Positions 56,001-63,867 of a DNA stretch of 64,000 bases are shown piece by piece. The position numbers were made by a program, and so were the translations under genes. Where the stretch lies: positions 124,001 through 188,000 of the forward strand of contig NZ_BJLQ01000002.1 in the NCBI RefSeq assembly GCF_006538725.1, read 5' to 3'. How positions within the stretch are numbered: position 1 is the first letter of the stretch; each line of letters begins with the position of its first letter. The notes beneath the pieces were generated by a model. That model made no database searches. It saw only the letters and a program-made list of their open reading frames with translations, and had not been told where the DNA came from. This DNA comes from Cellulomonas gelida (GTDB taxonomy: Bacteria > Actinomycetota > Actinomycetes > Actinomycetales > Cellulomonadaceae).

Positions 56001-56389
56001 TGTCCGCCGAGAAGGTCGACCTCGAGGGCAACCACGTGGCGCTGTACGACCACATCGGCGAGAAGTCCGGCGGTGAGTCGCAGGAGCTCGTCGCGTTCAT
56101 CGTCGGCGCGGCCCTGCGCTACCAGCTCGGCGACGCCGGCGCCGAACGGCCCCGGTACGCGCCGGTCTTCCTCGACGAGGCGCTCATCAAGGCCGACGCG
56201 CGGTTCACGGGTCGCGCGATCGGCGCGTGGCGCGGGCTGGGCTTCCAGCTCGTCATCGGGGCGCCCAACGACAAGTTCAGCGCGCTCGAGCCGCACGTGG
56301 ACGTCAAGTACGTCGTGCTGAAGGACGCCACGGGCCGCTCCCGCACCAAGCCCATCGCCGGCGTGCCCGACCCGATGGCGTCTGAGTGA
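53006..56389 (+). CDS. jetC: Wadjet SMC-like ATPase JetC
   Basis: SMC-type motor that extrudes DNA loops in the Wadjet complex. 1127 residues. N-terminal Walker A GSGSGKST (51-58) after [24 protein letters not shown], two coiled-coil arms (about 280-480 and 640-860) around a hinge-like centre (about 490-620, including [19 protein letters not shown]), and a C-terminal ATPase half with signature SGGES (about residue 1020) and Walker B PVFLDEAL (about 1055). All ATPase motifs are intact. GTGA overlap with jetD. The opposite strand is also open over most of this length, but that frame has no protein-like character. Confidence 0.95.
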   Translation: MTMIDTLFGLIPAESTGQQWVARDLQLVNWGGYDGHHRVRLASTATLLSGGSGSGKSTLMDAYIALLMPHTTPFNGASNGGVVGRPRGKDQRNILSYARGKLDESRTEDGTRQRVLRGDGRDTWSAIAMTWVDQSGTELTAVRGWYVPSAARTLEDVVAVRAVREGSFDLRELEAAAAHRFGRAAVTEAGLTVFDTDRELTARLHSTLGIGAAGDGNKAVALLGRIQAGQQITTVDALYKAMVLEEPDTFATADAVVEQFDKLTGTREQMITARQQVKALEPIRAYRADIEQAAERLRVIEQLGTFDDATSPAALWKHERRLDLLRDAEQDLQRRHQQSNARAAETAARIAAARSELDGVKETLWSSGGDRLATAQRELAGVEARLQDVRRARTRFDDVLRALPGTSVTTDAEHTALVARAHAALRDTDAKASARQALFDAMSEKKEAAADLADLTAERAAVARRHDNIPGELHRARAALAEAAGLAPDDLPFVAELIEVRTEHEPWRDAFNLALGGFATRLLIDVAHLGAFRKAIDAVPTARRIRFQGVPTGMRDDVALDSRTLPGRLDFRNGPFTGWLRGELARAFAFVCVDTPGELSQHAKALTRSGQVSEGTQGAHGGQGRGNVLGFTNTRRLAHLDEQVARAQERLHLVEAQVSEAEAGLDTHDVERRAYETLTEITWDQVDVATIEAAQARWAQVIEEVTSGNPEITRLQRRAAELDTTIQVLAEQLGVTKDEARAASELWSTTTDEVDTAQQALDEARSAGTRVGHDQRTYLEALLVGTDVQDVRTTNAAAGANDALRAFDDVLARAHSLLLADRQAAQQIIGTARESLRRTFETFVERWPDPNLGADPDDSYADFERILTELETNGLHDLEDEWRKSLLRLSGNDLTDLHSALARSVREIKERIRPVNDILADLPFADDEHRLRIEARDTQSTVVARFRKELRDLREVLATEATDAERERRYLRMAKVIDRIRRTAPDFADLIDVRRHVRLSAEKVDLEGNHVALYDHIGEKSGGESQELVAFIVGAALRYQLGDAGAERPRYAPVFLDEALIKADARFTGRAIGAWRGLGFQLVIGAPNDKFSALEPHVDVKYVVLKDATGRSRTKPIAGVPDPMASE

Positions 56390-57636
56390 GCTCTCGCTTC
56401 GTCTCGCTCGCCGAGGCAGCCGAGACCGTGACGCACCGCCTGCGCACCGCGTGGGCTGATGCGGTGTGCATCCAGATCACCCAATGCACCAACCGCGCGA
56501 TCCACGTGCAGCTCAGCCCAGGCGTGACGAGCGGCGCGGTCGTTCTTCGGCTCGGGCTGGACGCTCGGACCCGCTGGGTCGAGGAGTGGTCTGCAGTGGC
56601 CGCACGTGGCCTCCCAGGTGTCACGGTCGAGAGGCGACGGGTCGTCGTCTCTCAGGTCGCCGAGATGCTCCCGGCGACCCTCACCCTGAGCGGGCTTGAC
56701 GCGGCCACCGAGCTCCTGGCGCTCGCGGGCCTGCGGCCACCGTTCGACCATCAACGAGCGTGCCGGGTTGCTGGCGAGATACTCGCGTCATCGGCACGCC
56801 TGACTCCGACGGTCCTCCGGGCGGTGTGCCAGCTCGACGATGACGACGTTCAGGTCGCGCTGGAAGCCGTCCGGTGGCTCCGCGCGCATCCTGACGTCGG
56901 TGACTGGACCGCTCGCTCCATCCCCATCCCGCGCATGCACTCGAAGTGGCTTCTCAAGCACGGAGCGCTGCTGCGCGATCTCGTCGGCCGCGATGTTCTC
57001 GACGAGGTGCGGTCGCGGCTCGCAGTCGTCCACCTGACCTACGTGGATCCGGCCTACGCGATGACGGGAGGTCGACGGCACGACGCGTGGACGACCGGTG
57101 ACACGCACGAGCTCGCGTATGAGCCGCACACCGTGCTCGTCGTCGAGAACCGCGACTGCCGCCTCTGGTTTCCGCTCACTCCTGGCACCGTCGTCGTCGA
57201 GGGCGGCGGCATGGCAGCGGCAGCCTTGCTCGCCGACATCCCGTGGCTGCGGCGCGCTCCGGGCGTCGTGTACTGGGGGGACATCGACGCCGCGGGCTTC
57301 GCGATCCTGAACCACTTCCGCTCCGCCCTGGCCCGCACCAGTCCCGACGGAGCGTCCGGCCGCCCGGTCGCCTCGATCCTGATGGACGCTGCGGCGCTGT
57401 CGAGGTACAGCCACCTCGGCGTCGATCGAGACGCGCGGGGCAGGCGCATTCCTTCGTCGTCTGAGACGTTGCCCCATCTCACCGACGACGAGACCGAGGC
57501 GTATCACCAGATCGCCACCGCTGGTGAGGTAGCCCTGCGTCGGATCGAGCAGGAGCGGATTCCGATCGCCGATGCGGCTGACGCGCTGTCGCTGCACGCG
57601 TCGCACGCGACGACGGCTCCACCGTGGCGCGACTAG
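56386..57636 (+). CDS. jetD: Wadjet nuclease subunit JetD (DUF3322-DUF2220, Toprim-like)
   Basis: Toprim-type DNA-cleaving subunit of Wadjet, 416 residues. N-terminal DUF3322 part (about 1-190) and C-terminal DUF2220 part with the metal-binding motifs VLVVENRDC (Glu, about residue 252) and VVYWGDIDAAGFAILNHF (DxD, about 295). These active-site acids are intact. GTG start in a GTGA overlap with the jetC stop. Codon use is less GC-biased than in jetABC and the flanking genes (see findings). It completes a type I Wadjet operon in canonical order. Confidence 0.93.
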   Translation: MSSRFVSLAEAAETVTHRLRTAWADAVCIQITQCTNRAIHVQLSPGVTSGAVVLRLGLDARTRWVEEWSAVAARGLPGVTVERRRVVVSQVAEMLPATLTLSGLDAATELLALAGLRPPFDHQRACRVAGEILASSARLTPTVLRAVCQLDDDDVQVALEAVRWLRAHPDVGDWTARSIPIPRMHSKWLLKHGALLRDLVGRDVLDEVRSRLAVVHLTYVDPAYAMTGGRRHDAWTTGDTHELAYEPHTVLVVENRDCRLWFPLTPGTVVVEGGGMAAAALLADIPWLRRAPGVVYWGDIDAAGFAILNHFRSALARTSPDGASGRPVASILMDAAALSRYSHLGVDRDARGRRIPSSSETLPHLTDDETEAYHQIATAGEVALRRIEQERIPIADAADALSLHASHATTAPPWRD

Positions 57637-57671
57637 CGGGACAACCGATCGCATCGTTCGCGACGACGTCA

Positions 57672-57677
57672 TAGGTT
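57672..57677 (+). promoter_or_regulatory. -10 box, leaderless promoter of the luciferase-like oxidoreductase gene
   Basis: TAGGTT, 6 nt before the ATG at 57684 and 35 nt after jetD, so this gene has its own promoter and is probably not part of the Wadjet operon. Confidence 0.55.
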
Positions 57678-57683
57678 CTGCGC

Positions 57684-58460
57684 ATGAGCCTTCCCGTGCG
57701 TATCGGTGTCCAGCTCCAGCCGCAGCACGCCGACTACGGCCAGATCCGGGACGCGGTGCGCCGCGCCGAGGACCTCGGCGTCGACGTGGTGTTCAACTGG
57801 GACCACTTCTTCCCGTTGACCGGCGACCCGGACGGCAAGCACTTCGAGTGCTGGACGATGCTCGGCGCGTGGGCCGAGCAGACCGAGCGGGTCCAGCTCG
57901 GCGCTCTGGTGACGTGCAACTCGTACCGCAACCCCGAGCTGCTCGCGGACATGGCCCGCACGGTCGACCACATCAGCGGCGGCCGCCTGATCCTGGGCAT
58001 CGGCGCGGGCTGGTTCCAGAAGGACTACGACCAGTTCGGGTACGAGTTCGGGACCGCGGGCGGGCGCATCGCGGACCTCGCGCAGGCGCTCCCCCGCATC
58101 AAGGCCCGATGGGCGGCGTCCAACCCTGCTCCGACGCGCCAGATCCCCGTCCTCATCGGCGGCGGCGGCGAGCGCAAGACGCTGCGCGTCGTGGCCGAGC
58201 ACGCGGACGTCTGGCACTCGTTCGGCGACGCCGAGACGCTCGCGCGCAAGAGCGCGATCCTCGACGAGCACGGGGTGGACGTCGGCCGGGACACCGCGCG
58301 GCTCGTCGAACGCTCGGCCGCGGTCTCCCGGCCGCCGCAGGAGCAGGCCGAGGGTCTGCTCGCCGCCGGGGCGACGCTGCTGACGGTCGGCACGTCGGGC
58401 CCCGACTACGACCTCTCGCTCGCGGCGCAGTGGGTCGCCTGGCGTGACGCGCGAGGCTGA
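57684..58460 (+). CDS. Luciferase-like (LLM) F420-dependent oxidoreductase
   Basis: 258-residue (beta/alpha)8 flavin/F420 enzyme. Start IGVQLQPQHADYGQIRDAVRRAEDLGVDVVFNWDHFFPL is the actinobacterial LLM F420 type. It is followed by LGALVTCNSYRNPELLADMARTVDHISGGRLILGIGAGW, the cofactor-binding core, and IPVLIGGGGERKTLRVVAEHADVW. F420 rather than FMN is inferred from family resemblance. Substrate unknown. The C-terminal part is shorter than in many relatives (about 300). Confidence 0.9.
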   Translation: MSLPVRIGVQLQPQHADYGQIRDAVRRAEDLGVDVVFNWDHFFPLTGDPDGKHFECWTMLGAWAEQTERVQLGALVTCNSYRNPELLADMARTVDHISGGRLILGIGAGWFQKDYDQFGYEFGTAGGRIADLAQALPRIKARWAASNPAPTRQIPVLIGGGGERKTLRVVAEHADVWHSFGDAETLARKSAILDEHGVDVGRDTARLVERSAAVSRPPQEQAEGLLAAGATLLTVGTSGPDYDLSLAAQWVAWRDARG

Positions 58461-58516
58461 GGCCGCGCGGGCGCAGACCACGTGACAGTGACCTCGTCGC
58501 TTACAGTCACGTGCTC

Positions 58517-59449
58517 GTGAGCACCCTCGACCCCGCCCCGTCGCCGCGCGTCGGCATCGTCGTCACGGACTCCTACCCGCTCGAGGACCTCGACCACGAC
58601 ACCGGACCGTTGGTGGAGGCGCTGCGGGCGCGCGGCGTCGACGCGCAGGCGACGGTCTGGCACGACGAGGACGTCGACTGGGCCGACTACGCTCTGCTGG
58701 TCCTGCGCAGCCCGTGGGACTACCCCGAGCGCGTCGAGGAGTTCACGGCGTGGCTCGCGCGGGTCGGCGCTGCCACGACGGTGCTCAACGAGCCCGCGCT
58801 GGTCGCGTGGAACCTCGACAAGCGCTACCTCGCCCAGCTCGAGCAGCTGGGTGTCGCCGTGGTGCCCACCACGTACCGCACCACCGTCGACGAGGTCGCG
58901 CGCGACCTGTCCGCCTTCCCGGACGCCGCGCACGTCGTGCTCAAGCCCTCCGTCTCGGCGGGCGCGCGCGACACCGGCCTGTTCCGGGCCGGCGACCCCG
59001 GAGCACTCGAGCTCGCGGCCCGCGTGGTGACTGGCGGTGGGGTCGTCATGGTGCAGCCCGAGGTCCCGGAGCTGTCGGCGGGCCGGGAGAAGGCGCTGTA
59101 CCTCATCGACGGCGAACTCACCCACGCGATCGCCAAGGGCGCACTGCTCGCCCCGGGCGGCGGGCTGCTCGGCGGGACGTACGAGGAGCATCCCGAGCGG
59201 GTGGCTGTCACGCCCGACGAGGCGGCCTTCGCCCACCGCGTGCTCGCGGCGGTCGACCAGGCGACGGGACTGGGTGCGCCGCTGTACGCACGGATCGACG
59301 TCGTGGACTCGGCCGAGCACGGGCTCGTCCTGCTCGAGGCCGAGCTGTTCGAGCCCGCGCTCAACCTGCACGTCGCGCCGGAGGTCACCGACGTGGTCGC
59401 GGCCGCGATCGCTCGGCGGCTGGCCTCCGCCCCGGCGCGCGTCGGCTGA
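58517..59449 (+). CDS. ATP-grasp-fold protein
   Basis: 310 residues with an ATP-grasp ligase layout: an N-terminal domain (RVGIVVTDSYPLEDLDHDTGPLVEALRARGV, then LLVLRSPWDYPERVEEFTAWL), NKR-type helix NLDKRYLAQLEQLGVAVVPTTY, the ATP-binding strand VVLKPSVSAGARDTGLF, and metal-binding VLLEAELFEPALNLH. It belongs to the group that includes the cycloserine-pathway ligase DcsG, but no cycloserine genes are here, so the substrate is open. GTG at 58517 is preferred because TACAGT lies 9 nt upstream; GTG at 58511 is possible. Confidence 0.85.
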   Translation: MSTLDPAPSPRVGIVVTDSYPLEDLDHDTGPLVEALRARGVDAQATVWHDEDVDWADYALLVLRSPWDYPERVEEFTAWLARVGAATTVLNEPALVAWNLDKRYLAQLEQLGVAVVPTTYRTTVDEVARDLSAFPDAAHVVLKPSVSAGARDTGLFRAGDPGALELAARVVTGGGVVMVQPEVPELSAGREKALYLIDGELTHAIAKGALLAPGGGLLGGTYEEHPERVAVTPDEAAFAHRVLAAVDQATGLGAPLYARIDVVDSAEHGLVLLEAELFEPALNLHVAPEVTDVVAAAIARRLASAPARVG

Positions 59450-61690
59450 TCACGCGACGGCGTCGGCCGCCGGCTCGATGAAGAAGTTGTCGCGGAACAG
59501 CCCGGTCGGGTCGTAGCGGCGCTTGAGGTCACGCAGCCGTGCGAGGTGGGCCGGCGGGAACGCGCGGGCCACGACGTCGGGTCCCTCGTCGGACTCGAAG
59601 CTGAGGTACATGCCCTCGAAGTGCGGCTCGAGCCGCCGCCACCAGTCGTCGAACCCTGACGCGGGCGTGCCGAACGCCGCGAGGTTGAACGCCGCGTCCC
59701 GCCAGGCGTAGGCCGTCGCGTCGGCGTCGACGTCCGCGACGGCGCCGCCGACCGCGCGGACCTGCAGGAAGTACGACGCGCCGGCGTCGAGCAGCGCGGT
59801 GACCTCGGCGGCGAGCTCGGCGGTCAGGTGCCGCACCATGCCCGAGTGCGACAGCGGCTCGCCCTGCCCGCGCTGGGGCCCCTCCTGGTGGAAGGCGCCC
59901 ATGACCTCGTCGTACGACGCGAGCACGACCGACTGGTCGAGCAGCGGCGCGACCTGGGCGATCGGGCCGAGCCGCTCGATGATCGTGTCCGGGTCGTCGG
60001 AGTCGACGACGAGCATGGCCTGCGCATACCGCGGCGTGCCCGGCCGCGCACCGCCGAGGACCAGCTGCCCCGTGACCGTGCGGTGCGCGGACTCGATCGC
60101 GCTCCCCCACCGCTCGAGCAGCCCGGGCAGGTCGCTCGCGTCCAGGACGAGCTGAGCGAAGCCCACCTGGCCGACCCGCGCCGCCTCGAGCTCGAACGAG
60201 ACCGCGACGCCGAAGTTCGCGCCCGCGCCGCGCATCGCCCAGAACAGGTCGGCGTTCTCGTCGTCGGAGGCGTGCACGAGCGATCCGTCGGCCAGGACCA
60301 CGTCCACCGACCGCAGGTGGTCGATCGTCAGCCCGTGCTCGCGGGCGAACCAGCCGATCCCTCCCGCGGTCGCCAGGCCGCCGACGCCCACGCCGCCGTA
60401 GTCGCCGCTGGTGACCGCCCGCCCGTGCGGCGCCAGCGCGCGTGCCACGTCGATCCAGCGAGCACCCGGCCCCACCCGCACGCGCGCGGTCGCCTCGTCG
60501 AGCAGCGTCACCTCGTCGAGGGCGCCCAGGTCGACGACGAGACCGCCGTGGTTGACCGAGCGGCCCGAGATGCCGTGGCCCGCGCTGAGCAGCCCGAGCG
60601 GCACGTCCCGGTGCGCACGCGCGAAGCCGACCGCGTCCTGCACCTGCGCGATCGTGTGCGGGCGCAGCACCAGCCCGGGCGCCCCGCCGCGCAGGTACGA
60701 CGAGGTGTAGCGGGCGTAGCCGCGGTCGCCGGGCTCGACGGCGGTCTCGGCCAGCGAGGCGGGCACGTCGTCGTAGGCGATCCCCGGAAGCCGCCGCGCG
60801 AGGGCGATCTGGTTGCGGATCCGGCCGGCCTGCTGGGTTCCGCTGGTGACGCGCTGGGCATCGACGAGGTCACGGGCCGCGGGGATCACCTCGTGCGCCA
60901 TGCGCTGCAGGGTCCGCTCGTCGTCGCTGGCCACGATGAAGACGCTGACGCCGTCCTCGGTGGCGAGGCGCGCGATCTCCTCGGCGCCGAGCGAGCCGAT
61001 GTTGAGCAGGCGCGTGATCTCGCGCGGGTCGCGCCCGGCGTCCCGGGCGGCCTCGTCGATCGTCGCGTTCCCGCGCTGCAGGTCGCCGGGCTGCAGGTAG
61101 CTCTGCGACGGCAGCCAGCCGTCCGCCGAGCGGCCGATCAGGCGCAGCATGCGCGGCTTGAGCGCCCCCAGCCAGATCGGGATGTCGTGCGCCGGAGCCG
61201 GCCCACGCTTGGCCCCCGCGACGTGGTGGTGCTCACCGCCCGCCCGCAGCGGGCCGCGTGAGTCCGTGTCCCAGACCCCTCGGATGACCTCGATCGCCTG
61301 CTCGAGCGCCTCGACGCTCTGGCCCGGCGTCAGGCGCGGCACGCCCATGGCCTCGATGGCGTCCCAGAACGCCCCCGCCCCGAGCCCGAGGCTGAGCCGA
61401 CCGCCGGAGAGCAGGTCGAGGCTCGCCGCCGAGCGCGCGAGCACCGCGGGCTGGCGCAGCGGCAGGTTGAGGACGTTGCCGGCGAGGCCGATCCGTTCGG
61501 TGCGCGCGGCCACCCACGTCAGGAGCGTCCACGTGTCGTGGAACGCCGGCTGGTAGGGGTGGTCCTGGAACGTGACGAGGTCGAAGCCGAGCTCCTCGCT
61601 GAGCTGGGCCAGCCGCACGGGCTGGTCCGGCGGGGCGTTGACCGGCGTGACGAAGGTGCCGAAGCGCAGGGGGTGACCGTAGTCGGGCAT
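59450..61690 (-). CDS. Fusion of LLM-type oxidoreductase and FAD-linked (berberine-bridge-type) oxidase
   Basis: 746 residues with two flavoenzyme modules. Residues 1 to about 285 are a luciferase-like domain (GTFVTPVNAPPDQPVRLAQLSEELGFDLVTFQDHPY; LLSGGRLSLGLGAGAFW; IPIWLGALKPRMLRLIGRSADGW). After a linker (about 285-345), residues 345-746 are a PCMH-type FAD oxidase (GLVLRPHTIAQVQDAVGFAR; LLSAGHGISGRSVN with the His that often binds FAD covalently; GDYGGVGVGGLATAGGIGWF) ending in a BBE-type tail RYDPTGLFRDNFFIEP. ATG at 61690 starts the LLM domain. Divergent from an HxlR regulator with a shared operator. Joint function unknown. Confidence 0.9.
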   Translation of the reverse strand: MPDYGHPLRFGTFVTPVNAPPDQPVRLAQLSEELGFDLVTFQDHPYQPAFHDTWTLLTWVAARTERIGLAGNVLNLPLRQPAVLARSAASLDLLSGGRLSLGLGAGAFWDAIEAMGVPRLTPGQSVEALEQAIEVIRGVWDTDSRGPLRAGGEHHHVAGAKRGPAPAHDIPIWLGALKPRMLRLIGRSADGWLPSQSYLQPGDLQRGNATIDEAARDAGRDPREITRLLNIGSLGAEEIARLATEDGVSVFIVASDDERTLQRMAHEVIPAARDLVDAQRVTSGTQQAGRIRNQIALARRLPGIAYDDVPASLAETAVEPGDRGYARYTSSYLRGGAPGLVLRPHTIAQVQDAVGFARAHRDVPLGLLSAGHGISGRSVNHGGLVVDLGALDEVTLLDEATARVRVGPGARWIDVARALAPHGRAVTSGDYGGVGVGGLATAGGIGWFAREHGLTIDHLRSVDVVLADGSLVHASDDENADLFWAMRGAGANFGVAVSFELEAARVGQVGFAQLVLDASDLPGLLERWGSAIESAHRTVTGQLVLGGARPGTPRYAQAMLVVDSDDPDTIIERLGPIAQVAPLLDQSVVLASYDEVMGAFHQEGPQRGQGEPLSHSGMVRHLTAELAAEVTALLDAGASYFLQVRAVGGAVADVDADATAYAWRDAAFNLAAFGTPASGFDDWWRRLEPHFEGMYLSFESDEGPDVVARAFPPAHLARLRDLKRRYDPTGLFRDNFFIEPAADAVA

Positions 61691-61739
61691 GACCCCAGCA
61701 TCGGCGTCAGCGTGCGGGGCGCGCAAACGGGCGTGAGCG

Positions 61740-61756
61740 ACTTACTCTAGGTAAGT
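61740..61756. promoter_or_regulatory. Palindromic operator with overlapping divergent promoters
   Basis: Perfect inverted repeat ACTTAC-TCTAG-GTAAGT. It contains -10 boxes for both sides: TACTCT (61743-61748, plus strand, 6 nt before the hxlR-type GTG) and TAGAGT (minus strand, 61749-61744) for the fusion gene. The repeat runs into the regulator start codon. Shape and position fit autoregulation by the HxlR-family protein. Confidence 0.75.
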
Positions 61757-62138
61757 GACGACGCACGCTCCCGTTCCTGCCTCGACGTCCCCCGGCATCG
61801 ACGTCCCCGCTCCCCTGCTGCCCATCGACGACGGCGCGTGCCGCAGCGCGTCGCACGTCCTCGAGCTCGTGGGCCGCCGGTGGAGCAGCAGCATCCTGTT
61901 CGCGCTCGGCCGCGGCGCGCACCGCTTCACGCAGATCCAGGCCTCGGTGATCGGCCTCTCGGACCGGATGCTCTCGGTCCGCCTCAAGGAGCTCGAGCGT
62001 GCCGAGCTCGTCGCCCGGGTCGTCGAGCCGACGACGCCCGTGAGCGTGCGCTACGAGCTCACACCCCGCGGCCGCGACCTCATCGAGGCCATGCAACCCC
62101 TGGTCCGCTACGGCCACCGCTGGGAGACCAGCCGCTGA
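61755..62138 (+). CDS. HxlR-family transcriptional regulator
   Basis: 127-residue winged-helix repressor or activator. After a 20-residue variable start comes DDGACRSASHVLELVGRRWSSSILFALGRGAHRFTQIQ, the HxlR signature, then GLSDRMLSVRLKELERAELVARVV and VRYELTPRGRDLIEAMQPL. Cys29, the only cysteine, is at the position used for redox or quinone sensing in some relatives, so thiol-based control is possible. It likely controls the divergent LLM/FAD-oxidase fusion and itself through the palindrome at 61740-61756. GTG start, leaderless. Confidence 0.93.
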   Translation: MTTHAPVPASTSPGIDVPAPLLPIDDGACRSASHVLELVGRRWSSSILFALGRGAHRFTQIQASVIGLSDRMLSVRLKELERAELVARVVEPTTPVSVRYELTPRGRDLIEAMQPLVRYGHRWETSR

Positions 62139-62145
62139 CCCTCGC

Positions 62146-63708
62146 TCATCCCTCGGCCCACGCCGCCAGCTCGCGGACCCTCGTGATCGTGTCCGCCTCC
62201 GCAGCCGACTTGTCGTCGCGGTAGCGCAGGACGCGTGCGAAGCGCAGCGCGAGGCCGCCCGGGTAGCGCGTCGATCGCTGCACGCCGTCGAACGCGATCT
62301 CGACCACCTGCTCCGGGCGAACGGTCACCACCCAGCCGTCGTCGGCCATCTCCAGCTCGCGGAACCGCTCGGTCTGCCAGGCGAGCATCTCGTCGGTCAT
62401 GCCCTTGAACGTCTTGCCGAGCATGACGAAGCCGCCGTGCTCGTCCCGTGCGCCGAGGTGGATGTTGGACAGCAGGCCCTGGCGACGGCCCGAGCCTCGT
62501 TCGACCGCCAGGACGACGAGGTCGAGGGTGTGCCGCGGCTTGACCTTGACCCACGCCGCGCCTCGCCGGCCCGCCTCGTACGACGAACCAGCCGCCTTGA
62601 CGACGACGCCTTCGTGCCCGGCGGCGAGGACTGCGCGCGCGTGCTCCAGCGCCGTCTCCGGATCGGCGGTCACGACGCGGGCGACCCCGAGGCCGGGACG
62701 GTCGACCAGGAGGCGGTCGAGGGCGGCCAGGCGCTCGGTGAGGGGACGGTCGAGCAGGTCCTCACCGTCCAGGTGGAGGCAGTCGAAGAAGAACGGCTGC
62801 AGCAGCTGCGTCGCAGCGACCTCGGCGTCCCCACTGGCTGCGCGCGCGGCTGTGTCCTGGAACGGCACGGGGCGGCCCGTCCCGTCGACGACCAGCGCCT
62901 CCCCGTCGAGGACGAGCCGGTGGGCGGGCAGGGCGCGCACCTGCTCGACGATCTCCGGCACGCGCGCCGTGATGTCGTCGAGCGAGCGCGTGAAGACCGC
63001 GACCTCGTCGTCGGCTCGGTGCACCTGGACCCGGATGCCGTCGAGCTTGGCGTCCACGACCGCCAGGTCGCCGTCCTCGACGTCAGCGACGGTCGTGAGA
63101 GCCGCGGCGACGTCCGGTGCCGACTGCGCGAGCATCGGCCGCACCGGGCGGCCGACCTCGAGCGTGAACGCCGCGAGCGCCTCGCGCGCGGCGGACGGGT
63201 CGGTCGCCGCGAGCGCGGCCTGCGCGACGGGCTCGGTCGCACCCGCGAGCATCGCCGCGCGGCGCACCGACTCGGGCGGCACGCCCGCGGCCTCGGCCAC
63301 CGCGTCCAGCAGCAGCGCGTCGAGCGCACCCTGCCTCACCTCACCGCTGACCAATCTGCCGAGGAAGTCCTGCTCGGGCGCCGTTGCGGCGCCGAACAAC
63401 GCGGCGGCCTCGGCGGCGCGCGCGGTGCCCGAACCCGGTCCGGCGAGCCCAGCCATCCGGGCGAACGCCGCGTCGACGTCCGCGACCTGCAGGCTCGGCT
63501 CGTCGGCCGGTGGCGGCATCGTCCGCAGCGAGCGCCAGCCCAGCCCGGTGCGGCGTTGCCGCAGCTCGCCCGCGAGGTACCGCGCGACGATCGGCACGTC
63601 CGCCGGGGGCGTGCGTCGCAGCAGGTCGACGAGCAGCGCGCGCTTGGCCAGACGTGAACGCGTCGCACCCAGCGCGGACGAGGTCGCGGCGACATCGGCG
63701 AGCAGCAT
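62146..63708 (-). CDS. ATP-dependent DNA ligase (LigB-like)
   Basis: 520-residue nick-sealing ligase. N-terminal helical DNA-binding domain (about 1-180), adenylation domain with motif I VDAKLDGIRVQVHR (Lys is the AMP acceptor), motif III LDGEALVV, motif IV EGVVVKA, motif V WVKVKP, then an OB domain ending VEIAFDGVQRSTRYPGGLALRFARVLRYRDDK. It lacks the polymerase and nuclease modules of LigD and matches the mycobacterial LigB layout. ATG at 63708 follows CAGGA. A frame open 51 codons further upstream lacks family sequence. Probably an accessory repair ligase. Confidence 0.92.
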   Translation of the reverse strand: MLLADVAATSSALGATRSRLAKRALLVDLLRRTPPADVPIVARYLAGELRQRRTGLGWRSLRTMPPPADEPSLQVADVDAAFARMAGLAGPGSGTARAAEAAALFGAATAPEQDFLGRLVSGEVRQGALDALLLDAVAEAAGVPPESVRRAAMLAGATEPVAQAALAATDPSAAREALAAFTLEVGRPVRPMLAQSAPDVAAALTTVADVEDGDLAVVDAKLDGIRVQVHRADDEVAVFTRSLDDITARVPEIVEQVRALPAHRLVLDGEALVVDGTGRPVPFQDTAARAASGDAEVAATQLLQPFFFDCLHLDGEDLLDRPLTERLAALDRLLVDRPGLGVARVVTADPETALEHARAVLAAGHEGVVVKAAGSSYEAGRRGAAWVKVKPRHTLDLVVLAVERGSGRRQGLLSNIHLGARDEHGGFVMLGKTFKGMTDEMLAWQTERFRELEMADDGWVVTVRPEQVVEIAFDGVQRSTRYPGGLALRFARVLRYRDDKSAAEADTITRVRELAAWAEG

Positions 63709-63867
63709 GCGGGCATCCTGCACCCGCCCACCCACACCGGCCACCGGCGTCGAGAGACGGCCGGGGCCGCGCTCGGGATCGCGCGGATCTCGCCCGGCGG
63801 GACCGCCGCCTCGCGCGCCGGGACGTTCGTCGCTCGCGCGGACCTCCTCCCAGGGGTCCACTGGAGC

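Noticed and set aside
52613..56296. A 1227-codon minus-strand open frame opposite jetB and jetC
   Set aside because: jetC has intact SMC motifs and coupled overlaps; the opposite frame is a mirror shadow with Arg/Leu/Val-rich sequence.
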